This document shows positions 1 through 10,880 of a stretch of DNA of 64,000 bases, piece after piece. How positions within the stretch are numbered: position 1 is the stretch's first letter; the number at the start of each line of letters is the position of its first letter. Below the pieces are notes generated by a model. It did not search any database. It worked only from the letters and a program-made list of their open reading frames with translations, and was not told where the DNA came from. The position numbers were made by a program, and so were the translations under genes. This DNA is from Cranoglanis bouderius (Eukaryota; Chordata; Actinopteri; Siluriformes; Cranoglanididae): assembly GCA_023630585.1 (NCBI GenBank), contig CM042536.1:28558964-28622963 (forward strand), in the 5' to 3' direction.

Positions 1-1896
1 ACCGTGTTGATTAACACATTATAACGTATGCCATGTGTCTCACAAACCTTATAGTGCAGTGCGAGGAGGAGGAGGAGGAGGAGAGGTTAAATCTCCTCTG
101 AAGAGCAGGATCAAGCTACGATCCTCTGAGTCTCTTACATTTGTTGTATGCATTATAATTAAAGAAAAAAATAATAAAGCAGGGCATGCTGTTAAAGGAA
201 ATTAATCTACGAGAGCATGTTGTGATGACGTTACCAAAATGAAATGGATTATTTTTCTTATACTACAGCAATTTGTCTTCGCTAACAATTTTTGCATTAA
301 TTAAAGAATTACATGTTATATTTAACATTGTGGAATGCCCACAAATAAAGTTGTTATCACTTATATTATAGTTCGCTCGCCAGCCTAGATTTAATTAGAC
401 AAAAATAGCATTGATATAAACCTTGATATAAACTACACACAGTCCCCATCACTTGTGGAGTGCCACAAGGCTCCATTCTGGGTCCGATTTTCTTTTCTTT
501 ATACTTGCTCCATCTTCAGTCCATTCTTGAGCATCTCAAGGTTTCCTACCACTGTTATGCAGAAGATACACAGCTCTACCTCCCATTAAAATCTGGTATA
601 AATGTGACATAAAAGGCTGGATGGATGAAAACTTACTCCAGCTCAACGAGAAAAAGACCAAAGCAACCCTGTGTGGTCCTTCACATCTGTTAGAAAGTTT
701 TAGCTGTAGTCTGGGCCCCCTACCAGCTAACATTCTTACCCAAGTCAAAAATTTGAGGGTGATTTTTGATGGGAATTAAAATTTGACGAACAAATAAATT
801 CTGTTGTCAGATCTATTGTAGTTTTTTCCAGCTTAGGGGACTTCGCAAGCTAAAACCTTTTCTCATATTTAAAGACCTTGAGACTGTTATCCACACTTTT
901 ATTTCATCAAGCCTTGATTATTGCAATGCTCTGTACGCTGCGGTTAGCCAGTCTTCCCTCTCGTGCTTGCAACTTGTTCAGAATGCTGTAGCTCGCTTCT
1001 TGACCGGGACCGAAAATCAAGAGTACACATATCACCCGTCTTATTTATCCACTGGTTACCGGTGAAACACGGAATTGATTTCAAGATTATATTAGATTCT
1101 ATTGTTTGTTTTTTAAAGTCTTGCATGGACTCGCCCCCATGTATATTTTAGATCTCCTCTGCTTTCGCTCTTCCCAACGATCTCTCAGGTTGTTACTAAT
1201 CATTCCGTAGTCACGATTAAAAACCAAAGGTGACAGGGCCTTTTCTGTAATGGCACCGAGGCTTTGGAATAGTTTGCCCCTCTTTATCAGATCCTCCCCT
1301 ACAATGAACTCATTTAAATCGTCCGTTAAAACTTTTTTTTTTTTTTTTTTTTTTTTAAATCTCAGGTTTATCTATAATCTGCTCTGTTTTTTTGCCACTG
1401 TCTAGCAGCTTATTCTCTGGTGTTAGTTATACCTGGTTTGTTTTCTTATAGTAATTATTATTATTTGTTTATATATTTATTTTAATTATATTTTACGTTA
1501 CCATTTTTATGTATTTGCTATTATGCCTGACGTGCAGCACTTTGGTCAACACTCGTGTTGTTGATTTGCTGCAGCCTGCACTACTACTAATCAGAATCGA
1601 GACACTGTGGTATAACTTATTTTGAGGAAGAGATTGGATTGTTTCGTATTGTAGCCTGCAGAGCAGCAGTATTAGTGTATGATCAATGTTACACGCTGAT
1701 ACATGCTTTCTTTTGGCAAAAAATGTACAGAAATGTTTACACTTAGGGTGGGGAACAGTACGCAAGATTCACTCCGCAGGTTTTTCCATTCATTCTTTAT
1801 AAAGTAGGTTATTCTGTTCTACATCCTTATAGCGTATTCGCTTCATATTAACAGTGTAATTGTCTTCTTTTACGTCTCTGCCGCTTCGTCCACCAG
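1..1896 (+). other. ptprm: ptprm intron, 3' part (upstream end outside window)
   Basis: Non-coding sequence before the first visible exon. It holds a short GGA-rich run near 64-84, a degenerate LINE fragment (433-1345), a poly(T) run (about 1330-1356) and AT-rich sequence to the acceptor. The acceptor is a pyrimidine-rich stretch ending in CCACCAG at 1890-1896. I see no other gene. The remaining 1-430 and 1346-1880 stretches show nothing recognisable. Confidence 0.75.
433..1345 (+). mobile_element. LINE (L2/CR1-like) ORF2 3' remnant, reverse transcriptase region
   Basis: Conceptual translation, with frame changes, gives the RT block GVPQGSILGPIFFSLY at about 458-505. The active-site region reads CYAEDTQLYLP at about 553-585. 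It is followed by the C-terminal LINE signature region: LQLNEKKT, then a run close to SRLDYCNALYA and LQLVQNAVARFLTGT at about 905-1010, then HWLPVKH at about 1050-1070 and a tail resembling KGDRAFSVMAPRLWNSLP at about 1225-1280. That order is typical of fish L2/CR1-type elements. Several stops and frameshifts interrupt it and the usual YADD reads YAED, so it is dead. The 5' part is missing, as is usual for LINE copies. Clade assignment is from recalled motif style, not a search. Confidence 0.8.
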
Positions 1897-2171
1897 GTTC
1901 AGCCTTCATGATGGTGAACACGTCAGGCCGTTTCTCCGGACAGAGAGCCCAGCTGCTGAGCCCTCAGCTCAAAGAGAATGACACACACTGCGTCACCTTT
2001 CAGTACCTTGTGTCCGGCAGGGAGGGGGGCAGCCCCGGGTACCTCAACATCTACATCAAAGAGAACAACAGCCCCACTGGTCTGCCCGTGTGGAACACTT
2101 CAGGCCCTGTCAGCAGGAGCTGGACCCAAGTGGAACTCGCTATCAGCACATACTGGCCCAACTTCTACCAG
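1897..2171 (+). CDS. ptprm: ptprm exon: central MAM domain
   Basis: This 275-nt exon codes for the middle of the MAM domain of a type IIB receptor tyrosine phosphatase. MAM is the N-terminal module that, with the Ig domain, drives homophilic cell-cell adhesion. The frame starts with the last two bases of a Gly codon and reads FMMVNTSGRFSGQRAQLLSP, then LKENDTHC, ending at AISTYWPNFYQ. LKENDTHC and the AIST-WPNFYQ block are family hallmarks. The Cys of THC normally pairs with the last MAM Cys, which is in the next exon. Potential N-glycosylation sites are NTS (twice) and NDT. The acceptor is CCACCAG (1890-1896) and the donor is CAG/GTGAGA at 2171/2172, leaving phase 0. The upstream MAM exons are outside the window. 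Assignment to RPTP-mu rather than a paralogue rests on the whole set of exons. Confidence 0.93.
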
Positions 2172-2452
2172 GTGAGAAATAAAGCATGACTAATTAGGGG
2201 AATTGGATCACTGTTTTGCTTGTTTTGAAGTGTTTATTATCTATAAAAATGATTGAAGTGGTATACACATACCGCACCCACAAAATTCACTACTGAGAGG
2301 TACGTTATCGACTTATCGTACGATATATGGACATGGCCGCGATCATTTTTGCCGACCTCGATATTGCCGATTGTGTTTATATTTGTTTATATAAGAATGA
2401 ATATGACCAACATTTTATCCATTCACGCTGCTTCTGTCCTCTCATCTGCTCT

Positions 2453-2530
2453 AGGGCTGTCAAATTAAAATTCGAACTTTGAATATATTTAAAATAAAAA
2501 TGCACATTCGAATGCAAAAACTGTGTGCAT
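2453..2530 (+). mobile_element. hAT-like terminal fragment
   Basis: The sequence TAGGGCTGTCAAATTAAAAT followed by TTCGAA-rich sequence resembles the common fish hAT terminal motif TAGGGCTGTC. No partner end or target duplication was found, so it is a solo end at best. Confidence 0.35.
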
Positions 2531-2799
2531 TTGAGTTTAAGATGTGTAGCAAGCACTAGCACCTATTTCAATTAAAACATACTGTTGAAAAAACGACACG
2601 CAAGATATGAACAATGCACTAACAATGTTTTTTGAACAAGAAAAATCTGAAAAGAATAGTTCTAGTGTTTCAAATAATCCAGTGACAGTCAGTAATGTCG
2701 GAGATTGGGCTGCTTAAGCTGCGTGGGCATGTAATGCCATGTAAGCAAGAAACCGGAAATGAAAAAGCCCACTGTCCTGAAGTCTCTCTGATGTCAGAA

Positions 2800-3062
2800 A
2801 ACAGCTTTGCCTCTGAATGTTACAAAGCACTGACACTGGAGACTCCTTCCAGAAATGCTAAATAACCATCTCCTCAGAGACAACTTATCTTACTTAAGTA
2901 TACATGCTTTAAATCCATTTATGTGGAGAATCCGCTGTGCAAGTCCCTGTGTAAGTTGTTACTATAGAAACGATAACCTATTAAAATGAGCGCATTTGGA
3001 GTTCAACACCTTCTGACCAATCAGAGTGAAGAATTGAACAGCACTGTGGCAAAATAATTAAT
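2800..3062 (+). mobile_element. MITE family A copy 1
   Basis: It shares the segment from ACAAAGCACTGACACTGGAG onward with the copy near 38269. It shares the block CTTCTGACCAATCAGAGTG with several other places in the window. The 2921-2955 stretch (TGTGGAG, then CAAGTCCCTGT) also matches the copy near 15733. It is a dispersed non-coding family, probably a non-autonomous DNA transposon; no autonomous partner is visible. Confidence 0.5.
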
Positions 3063-6000
3063 ACTTAAATTAATTCATTTGTATCTAAGAAATGGAGTTG
3101 CCAATTTACAAGTTAAAGGTAACTGAGTTTAATTTACAATGTAGGTTCGTAATTGGATGTAATCTTTTATATGTATATATATAATGGTATATGGTTTCAT
3201 AATCAACCATACACTCACACTTCAGAACATGTCATCTATCTGTCCTTTCATCTTCTCACGTCTGTGTTTCTCTCTGTGTAGCCTTATTTCACCTCCTTAC
3301 TCTCCTACTCTGCTTCGCTATCTCTCTCACACAACACTCTATCTCTCTCGCACAACTCTCTATCTCTCTCTCTCACAAAATAATGAAAACCACCCTCCCC
3401 TATTATATTAGAAAAAAAATTACATTCTCTCCCTGTCTAGTGGTTCATTTTCACGTGTGGCAGGCTACGCTGGGGTCCACAGAGAGGAGGCTGATTTCAC
3501 ACATGCCTGCTTATTAGGTGTCCTCTCTCCAGGGTTCGCGGAAAGTCTGGTGTTAATTGGCAGACCAAGACCCCCGCACCCCGCAAAGGAGAGCGCCGCT
3601 AAGCCAAATTAGCCCATTGGAACCGGCAGTGGCAGGGCAGACAGATGGGTTCTGATGAGATGTGGCTAGTACACCCATAGCACACGGGCCTCATTAGGAA
3701 CATGTTCGTTTTATTGCAAGTCACGTTACATTTATAGAGCAGTTATAAAACATGTATAGATGTGGCATTAAAGTGCTGTTTAAATGCAAAGGGTTCTCAG
3801 TGAATTATTTTGTGCCATCAGTTCTCAGTGGGTGCTGTATGCGTATGTAATAAATTATTTAAGCATCTGTAATCCCATTGAGACATAACCCAGGTTTCAT
3901 ATATCTTTGGGACTAAATAAATATTTTTAAAAATTTACCAGCTCACTTAAGGGAGATAAAAAACACACAGTTGTCTGTAATTTGGCAGATAGTTTGTTTT
4001 GATTCAGAAGTTCTTACAGAAGGTGATATAAAGCAGGGGTTGTACACCAGCGGCATGCCATAACAACCAAACTACAACACATCCATTCTGGAAACGAGGG
4101 TAATTCTGAAGGAATGATACTCTATCAGGACAACAAGAGACTTGAGGACCATACATACTGACAGCACAAGTGGTAGTTTAATGTGGTTTGATGTAAATGA
4201 CTGTGCACAACAGCTTTAGGCTATGAGCTCAGAAATGTAAAGAACGTTAACCATGCACATGTGCATGGACATGTATTCAAGTCCTCTGTGCATCTGTGAA
4301 TTTGTCACCTCTGTGCATTTGTTGTTGGCAAGGGGTATAATGCAGTTGCACTCTATATCTGTATATGTATTTTTTAGCGATGTAGCTGTATTTGGAATTA
4401 ACCCCAAAGTGAGTGTGGCCTAAACCAAAATAGTGGAAACACTTGAAAAAAAACAAAAAAAACAGCAGCACAAATTCTAGTACTGTTATCATGGCATGTG
4501 AATTCGACAGTTCCTCAACCTCAGCTACATCACTCGAGTTCATAATTGGACAAATTGGTTTGTACCAACAGTATGTTACACACAATATCTCAAACTACCC
4601 CTAGGGGCTCAGTAAAGTACATCCATCCATCAGGCTTGGTACGATTGACAATAGTATCGGGAATTGCCAATGGCTATCAAGATGGACGATTTGAATATAA
4701 CGTGTGTTGCTTCTCGTAATATGAGTTTTCTTTTGGCCTGCTTTGTATCCTATGCGAACCTTAATAACCTGCGGTCTGACTTAGGAGCAGAGCAACAAAA
4801 CATCTTTCTCAGATGCATGTTAGATTTACTTGTCTGTGCTGCTGAACAGATCAAGCCATGTCTACACTCTCAAAACCTGAGCAGAGACTGAAATTAAGAA
4901 AATGAAATACTCTATACAAGAATTCTATAACTACTGTATCTCTGCTGCTGTTCACCACAGAGCACATGCACGTGTAGTTTATATCATTTTATTTACAGTT
5001 TATAATGAGCCTAGTTACAGCTAATGGCTTATTGGTTTATAACCTGGTTTATTTACAAGCCTGACTTCAGTTTTGCAGCACTCCTGACCTTGGTAATGAG
5101 TAATTAAGCCAAAAAAAAAAACAAAACCCTTGACTCTATGCTAATGCCAGTGATTGCAGCTACATCTGACTCTGAGCCAGCTCCCGGTATTTTTTTTTCC
5201 ACTGTAATGATGTAATGTGTACACAACACGCATTACATATATATGGCCATGCCTCCTTCTTTTTTCCACTCCAAGCTCTAGTATTAATAGTCATACTATT
5301 GTCAATTGGTGATAGTTAGGGGGCACAAAATGAGGATGGCATATTACATCCATCCATCCATCCATCTTTGAAACCAGTGAATATAGTTGGTTATATTTGC
5401 TAAAATATATACAAATTAATGTCCTAAGGATGAATGAATCGTGTAAATGCATCATGCAGTGCTCATGTACATTCATGCTAATGAGCATGGTCTTTGTTTA
5501 TCCCACAAGCTTCATAACTGACTACTCTCATAAAAGTAAAAACCTTCACTTGCCTGGTTTTTCTTTGCACCCAGTCCCAATTCACACTTCTAGTCTCAAA
5601 CAGATGCCCTGTGAACCTTTTTAGGCAAACTTTCAAAAATGAGTTCACTTTCTATTCGTATCTGTATTTATATCTGTTTGGAACACATTATCTGTTCATT
5701 GAACAGTGTATTTGTATTCAATTCAGTCCCTAATGTACTTGTATGTCTGACATCATGGACTTGTTTCTGCGGATTTATATTCATGTTTCTTTCCGCATAG
5801 GGTTTAGAAGACATGTCTCGTCTCCTCAGAGTTAACCATCCTTTCGGTGTTTTGAAAGGCTTCACCCGCAAAGAGCAAGTGATGATTTACGCTTAGTGAA
5901 TGGAGACAAGAATAGAGACAGTGCTCCATAGATTCGTGGCTAATTAGCAAAGTCAAAGTAATTATAGGTAGCTTTAATTGCACAGTATCCCAAGTGATTG

Positions 6001-6569
6001 TCAGTACGAAACCACCTGGTGCTTTGGACATTATTTTGTAATTATGAGGTTGATTCTGATTCTGTCTCTCTCAGTCTTTTCCATTCTAATTAAACTGCAG
6101 TCAGGACGCACACCAAAACTTTTAATTGTTTATGCCATGCGTTCAGAGCATCTTGTCACTTGGTGTGTTTTGTGATGCAGAAATCTTCTGAATCTGTATA
6201 TTTTTTGTATCGTCACATTTAAAATCTCAACCCTGCATCAAATCCAGACCATTTCACTGAAAAATTTCACTCCTCTTAGCCAGTACAATCTGACTGAAAA
6301 GCCTGTACTCGCGATCTCTTGTTTTTCTGATGATAATTACAGTATGAAGATAATACAAATAATATCAAGGCCACATTTGGTGGTGGCTGCTGCTTGTTTT
6401 AAACAAATTACTCATTCTGCATGGGCTGGCTGTTACACTACAGTATGTGCCTAAGTGAGTGGCTCAGTCTTGATTTTCTCTGAGCCATGTTATAATGGCA
6501 GTGTCAGACAGCAACCAAAGGCCACTGGCATTCTGAATTTCATTAGAGAAAGAAGGAATGATAATTAGG

Positions 6570-7262
6570 TAGGGGTGTAAAGATGCATCGTGACACGATG
6601 TATCACAATGCAAATGCAAAAATGTGCATCGTAGTAATGTGTGATTCACATCATGGAAATCAGCATTATATTAATTATGCATCTAATGCGACTGCACTCT
6701 TTGAACACCAGAACCCACAAAATTTAAATATATAGAGAGAATGCTGATCACATGATCGCATTCTTTCATGGACAGCCTGTCATTACTGGGAATCATCATA
6801 ACAATTAAAAAGCTTTCAGATGACACCAGCCCTGCACCACTGCAGTCTGCAGAGAGAGAGGCTGCAGAAGTTGTGCATTTTAGCCAACTTTGGAGCTCTA
6901 TTTCTAAAAATGACACCTCAGATGCTGCTTTTTCCTGGGTCAGAGACTTTTATTCTGTCAGATTTTTGAGAGAATTTATGGATATATATATGTATGTATT
7001 TATTTATTTATAGTTGAACCTGTAGTACATTTTGTTTACAATATTATGCTTCTGTTCGTAGCAATTTTTTATTAATTTACTTATATACAAACATTAAAAT
7101 TCACTTTATTTTGCATTGTTTATGGTTCAAAAAGGAGTCTTTTCAGTCATATCTTTTCTTCATTTAAATTTTGTTTAAAATATTCCAAGAATCAAATTGA
7201 ATCGAATCGTGAAGTCCGTATCGTGATTCGAATCCTGACTAGAGTGTATCGTTACACCCCTA
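6570..7262 (+). mobile_element. Non-autonomous hAT element with TIRs and 8-bp target duplication
   Basis: The left end reads TAGGGGTGTAAAGATGCATC and the right end is its inverse, GTATCGTTACACCCCTA. The flanking octamers are TAATTAGG (6562-6569) and TAATTATG (7263-7270), a 7/8 match, as expected for the 8-bp target duplication of hAT elements. The 693-bp interior has only a short meaningless ORF and no transposase motif, so it must have moved in trans. The boundaries are well supported. Confidence 0.85.
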
Positions 7263-7404
7263 TAATTATGGTCTTATCTGATTATCAGAGTATCTAATGG
7301 GTATTTCTCACCTCTTGAATTGTGGAATGATGCTATGAAAAAAGGAATAAAGTCTTCTAAGAGTCAGTAGTTTGAAAAAAAGAAAAAAAAGAAAAAAGAA
7401 AAAA

Positions 7405-7590
7405 AATTAAACCTCCCTGAGACAACATGAGGAAGAAACCATGAGAGGAACCAGACTCTGAAGGGAACCCATCATCTTCTAAATCATTCCTCTTCTACAA
7501 CTGTATACTCTAAAGAAAAACAGTACTAATGTGAGGAAATTATGTTCAGTATGAGCATATTGGGAATAAGTATCCATGTGGAAAGTTCAA
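7405..7590 (+). repeat. Dispersed repeat fragment, unclassified
   Basis: The text around AAGAAACCATGAGAGGAACC followed by AGACTCTGAAGGGAACCC is, from memory, a common interspersed sequence in fish genomes. It follows an A-rich run (7374-7409). No TIR, tRNA-like head or ORF is visible, so the class is left open. Confidence 0.35.
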
Positions 7591-7662
7591 GCGCTAGTGT
7601 CTTCTTCTTAAACATGATTTTTCTTTATTCTTTTATATGATTATGTACCAAAAACCTGTTTT

Positions 7663-7666
<4 letters not shown>

Positions 7667-7714
<48 letters not shown>

Positions 7715-7721
7715 TCTCTCC
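7667..7721 (+). repeat. (TC)n microsatellite
   Basis: About 55 bp of nearly perfect TC dinucleotides. Confidence 0.95.
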
Positions 7722-8154
7722 AACTACAACATATTCTCATACAGCATTTGCGATTCTTTAACAAAAATAAAAAAGCATAGGTAACCAGTATCTCTTTTCC
7801 ATGACTTCCATGAACATTTTCAATTAATTCTCTTTTGGTGATTAAATATGATCCAGGAGTCATTATTAGAAGATAGCAAGTGACTCTACAGTATGTCGCA
7901 TGCATTGAATATCCTTTTTTCCCCCATCACCATTATGATGACAGCTTTCAAACCTGGACATTTCTTGTAATATTGAGTTTTTAGATTATAACCATATAAG
8001 GATTATTTGTAAATATGCAAGTATAAATTGACTCTGAAATCTGATCAGTCAAAGCATTTCCGTAGGTCTGAGATTGATTTTAGCCGTGTCTCTGTGTTTC
8101 CAAGCCCCAGTTGTACCACAAGTCAAAACACATCCCAAAATGCTGTCCTATTAG

Positions 8155-8465
8155 ATTAGATTAGATTTAAGTTTATTGTCATTGAACAGCGTACAAGTAC
8201 AAAACCAACGAAATGCAGTTAGCATCTAACCAGAAGTGCAAAACAGCAATCCTTACATGTTTTGTATGGATTATGTAAAGGCATGTTTCTTGACCTGGAT
8301 GCCATTTGAAACAGGAACAGTGGAATAAATTGGTCATCCAAGGCAATGAGCTAAATTGTATATTATACACAAAACAGGCAACAAAAAAAAAGGCACATGA
8401 TTACAATGTAAGTAAAATATTATCAGGATACAATATAGATAGAATATGCATGCAATAAGCAGGAA
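8155..8465 (-). mobile_element. Retroelement 3'-tail-like fragment
   Basis: Starts with a short ATTAG tandem (8151-8168), followed by sequence resembling the fish repeat that reads TTTATTGTCATTGAACAG, then AACGAAATGCAGTTAGCATC. A simple tandem next to this text looks like a retroelement 3' end in reverse orientation. No coding sequence remains. The identification is by recollection of repeat style. Confidence 0.35.
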
Positions 8466-8499
8466 TGAATAGAAGAAGTGTTTCTGTCTCAAAGATTTA

Positions 8500-9330
8500 C
8501 AGTCCCCTTAAAAATACTGGCCAATTCATTTGTTTTTGCTGCAGACAAAAGATGGATATTAGAACAGCGTTTCGAAGTTCAGCTAATATTTCCTGGTATT
8601 TATATGTCGACGTGTTAAACGACATAGAACATAACACATTGTGTATCAGACTAACCAATTTGTAGGAGACCAAAAATACTGGAACATGTGATTGACGGGC
8701 ATTTCTTGTTACCCAGGTGTATCCTGTTAGATTGATTGTTTAAATAATAAATAGCTCTGAACATCTACTCTTGCTTTTAGCCTTCAGTTTAAACTGTGAA
8801 GACTGCATTTGTTGTTAAAAAGCATAAGCCAACATGAGCCATCAGAGAGCTGTCTACGGGAGAAAAGCAAGAAAGTAGTGGAAAGGTTTTAGACTGGCCA
8901 AGTCTATCACCAGACCTTAACCCAATTGAGCAGCATTTCACCTCCTGAAGAGCAGACTGAAGGGAGAAACCCCCCGAAACAAACAACAACTGAAAGAGGC
9001 TGCGGTAAAAGCCCTGAAAAACAGCACAAGAGAAGAAACCAGGCTTGATGTAGTTATTGCATGCAAGAGATATGCTCCCAAATATTAAGTGTTATTTACC
9101 TTAATTTACTTCAAGACTTACTATCTGTTCCTATACTTTTGCTTTCCTGAAAATTGAGTGGTCTGACACGAACGGTTCTATATTTTACGTTTTTTTAACA
9201 CATCTAGATGTAAGTACCAGGGAATAAAAGCTGAAATCGTAAACTCTCGTCTCATATCCATGTTTTCATCTCAAACCCAAATGTCTTTGGTGTATAGCAC
9301 AAACAAAAGGAATTGGCCTTGCTGTTCAGT
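8500..9330 (+). mobile_element. Decayed Tc1-like transposon (same family as 43093-44381)
   Basis: The left end is TA followed by CAGTCCCCTTAAAAATACTG. Internal blocks (GTGAAGACTGCATTTGTT; GAGAGCTGTCTACGGGAGAA; CACCAGACCTTAACCCAATT; GGAATTGGCCTTGCTGTTC) recur in the same order in the better preserved copy at 43093-44381. The right end is cut about 50 bp short, inside the inverted repeat. The DDE region is mostly deleted and no long ORF survives. Confidence 0.8.
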
Positions 9331-9959
9331 TAAATTCAGTTAAATTGTTCTATTTCTCTTACATTTTTGTGAGATCAAATGAGTAGTTCTGCTTGTGGAT
9401 GTATATTTTGAAAGCAGAGGGTGATATGTGAGCATGCTGTGGTTTACTACACGAGGAATAGCTGGGATACACCACACCCAGAGAATGAGGCTTGTCTGGT
9501 ATTCTGTTTACTTCAACTGTGTGTGTCTGGCTTCTTTTACATAACTAGTTATATAACTAATCAAACCTACGCTGGCTTCTTTTGTTATTATAGCATTTGT
9601 TAGTTCTAGCTGTGGACAGTATGTGTTAAGAGAAATTCTCAGCCTGCTTCTTAAAAGCCTTTCGCTTTGTCCCTTTAATGGTAAACACAATTATGAATGC
9701 ATAAAATACACGATACAAAAATAGGTCTCTTCAATACATGCGCAAGTGTTGTGCCACATGTTTTCTGTATGGACGGCTGTGTGTTTAATTTTAGCCGATC
9801 CCTGAATCCCCGAACTCTGTGTGTTTTATAGGAATGCCTTTAAACATTTTGTCCGCGGTCCGCAGGGTATAGATCTTGTTTTATAGGATTAGCTCATGGA
9901 GACACTCTGATAATCCTCCAGACAATGAACCACGCAATGAAGCGGATGCACTGTTAAGT

Positions 9960-10012
9960 CTACAGAGTTGATTCTTTTCCAATAACAGCACACCCCGAAG
10001 TGTTCTTTAAGT
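9960..10012 (+). mobile_element. MITE family A end fragment
   Basis: Reads TTGATTCTTTTCCAATAACA then GCACACCCCGAAGTGTTCTT, matching the palindromic-MITE end seen at 14081-14125 and 57240-57290. Only one end is present. Confidence 0.4.
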
Positions 10013-10161
10013 GTAAATTAAATGTAAAATCATCTAATTATGAGTTTTAGTGCAATAGCAGGGGCTAAACTGTATCTCTAGTGTCCTTCTCGAAGCCCTG
10101 ATTTGACACTACAGGTCAGGTTTAAGCCTCTCTGTTTCAGCCCCTTGGTGGTCTTTGCCTC

Positions 10162-10163
<2 letters not shown>

Positions 10164-10197
<34 letters not shown>
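10164..10197 (+). repeat. (GT)n microsatellite 60 nt upstream of a MAM exon acceptor
   Basis: About 17 GT units. It lies within the likely branch-point neighbourhood of the exon at 10258. The acceptor itself has its own good pyrimidine tract. Confidence 0.95.
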
Positions 10198-10198
<1 letters not shown>

Positions 10199-10257
10199 CA
10201 TTTTAAAGGTGTGTGCATTTATCACTGTGGTTATGGGCTTTTCTCTTTCCTCTGCAG

Positions 10258-10336
10258 ATCATCTTTGAAGCTGTGACCTCAGGCCAGCGTGGTTTGCTGG
10301 CCATCAAGGATGTCGTCATCCAGGGCCATCAGTGCA
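10258..10336 (+). CDS. ptprm: ptprm exon: C-terminal end of MAM domain
   Basis: This 79-nt exon continues in phase 0 from the exon ending at 2171. It codes for IIFEAVTSGQRGLLAIKDVV followed by IQGHQC. This is the closing strand of the MAM domain, whose terminal Cys is expected to pair with the Cys of THC in the previous exon. The acceptor is strong (TTTTCTCTTTCCTCTGCAG, 10239-10257) and the donor is A/GTAAGT at 10336/10337, leaving one base of the next codon. Family members carry IFE and GYLAI at these positions; here the residues are GLLAI. The short length and split codon match the usual R2B phosphatase exon at this point, as far as I recall it. Confidence 0.93.
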
Positions 10337-10559
10337 GTAAGTCTTCCATTCCATCTACCAAATCTTCCAATGTTAAACATCAACTTGTCCTTTTCCTGAC
10401 ATCCTGAAAAAAATCAGAGTAGTCTATTTTCTATAGATCTACACAAATATGGAAAAAAGCTTTTTCAACTCTAAATCCTAGAGCCAGAGCAGACTTGTTA
10501 ATACGTTCAGCAATGCTTTATGTTATTTTTGGTATTAGTTAACAGGTCACATGTGAGCT

Positions 10560-10880
10560 GATGAGGCAGGAGGCATGTTCGTAAACCCAGCGTGTTCTTT
10601 ATCATCGACATAGTCCCAAGCAGGAGGTCAGAGCACAGGAAGGCAGATCCACTATTATAACAAAAAGACAGGCACAAGACAAACATTTACACATGGACAG
10701 GGAAGTAAGGCTCAAGTGAACACTACTAAACTTTGTAAGAAGACAAAGGAATAAGATGGTATAAAAAGACAAACTTGAAACCAGAACACATGGCCATAAT
10801 AAGCAGAACAGGACCGAGCTGCACACAGGAGCGTGTCGCACACTTGAGAGCGGAATTCGAGACAAGCCATGAACTTCAGC
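10560..10880. repeat. Possible dispersed repeat, unclassified
   Basis: A stretch with many short A-rich runs between AGACAGG, ACAAGAC and GAACAC-type words. It resembles a recurrent class of fish interspersed sequence also suggested at 58750-59315 and, reversed, at 51300-51600. I cannot define ends or class. Confidence 0.25.

Larger units (their letters stand above)
2172..10257 (+). other. ptprm: ptprm intron inside the MAM domain (8.1 kb)
   Basis: Intron of 8086 bp between the two MAM exons. It contains a hAT-like end (about 2453-2530), MITE-family-A copies (about 2800-3062 and 9960-10012), a complete non-autonomous hAT element (6570-7262), a (TC)n tract (7667-7721), a retroelement-like tail (8155-8465), a decayed Tc1 (8500-9330) and a (GT)n tract (10164-10197) 60 nt before the acceptor. 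Stretches 3070-6560 and 9340-9960 show no gene. 3430-3700 is relatively GC-rich, unique-looking sequence with no repeat I recognise. Confidence 0.8.

Noticed and set aside
4664..4891. 75-residue + strand ORF, and an inverted word GATTGACAATAGTA near 4649 matched near 5298
   Set aside because: The ORF shows no family motif, and a 14-nt inverted word at this distance without further similarity is not enough to call an element.
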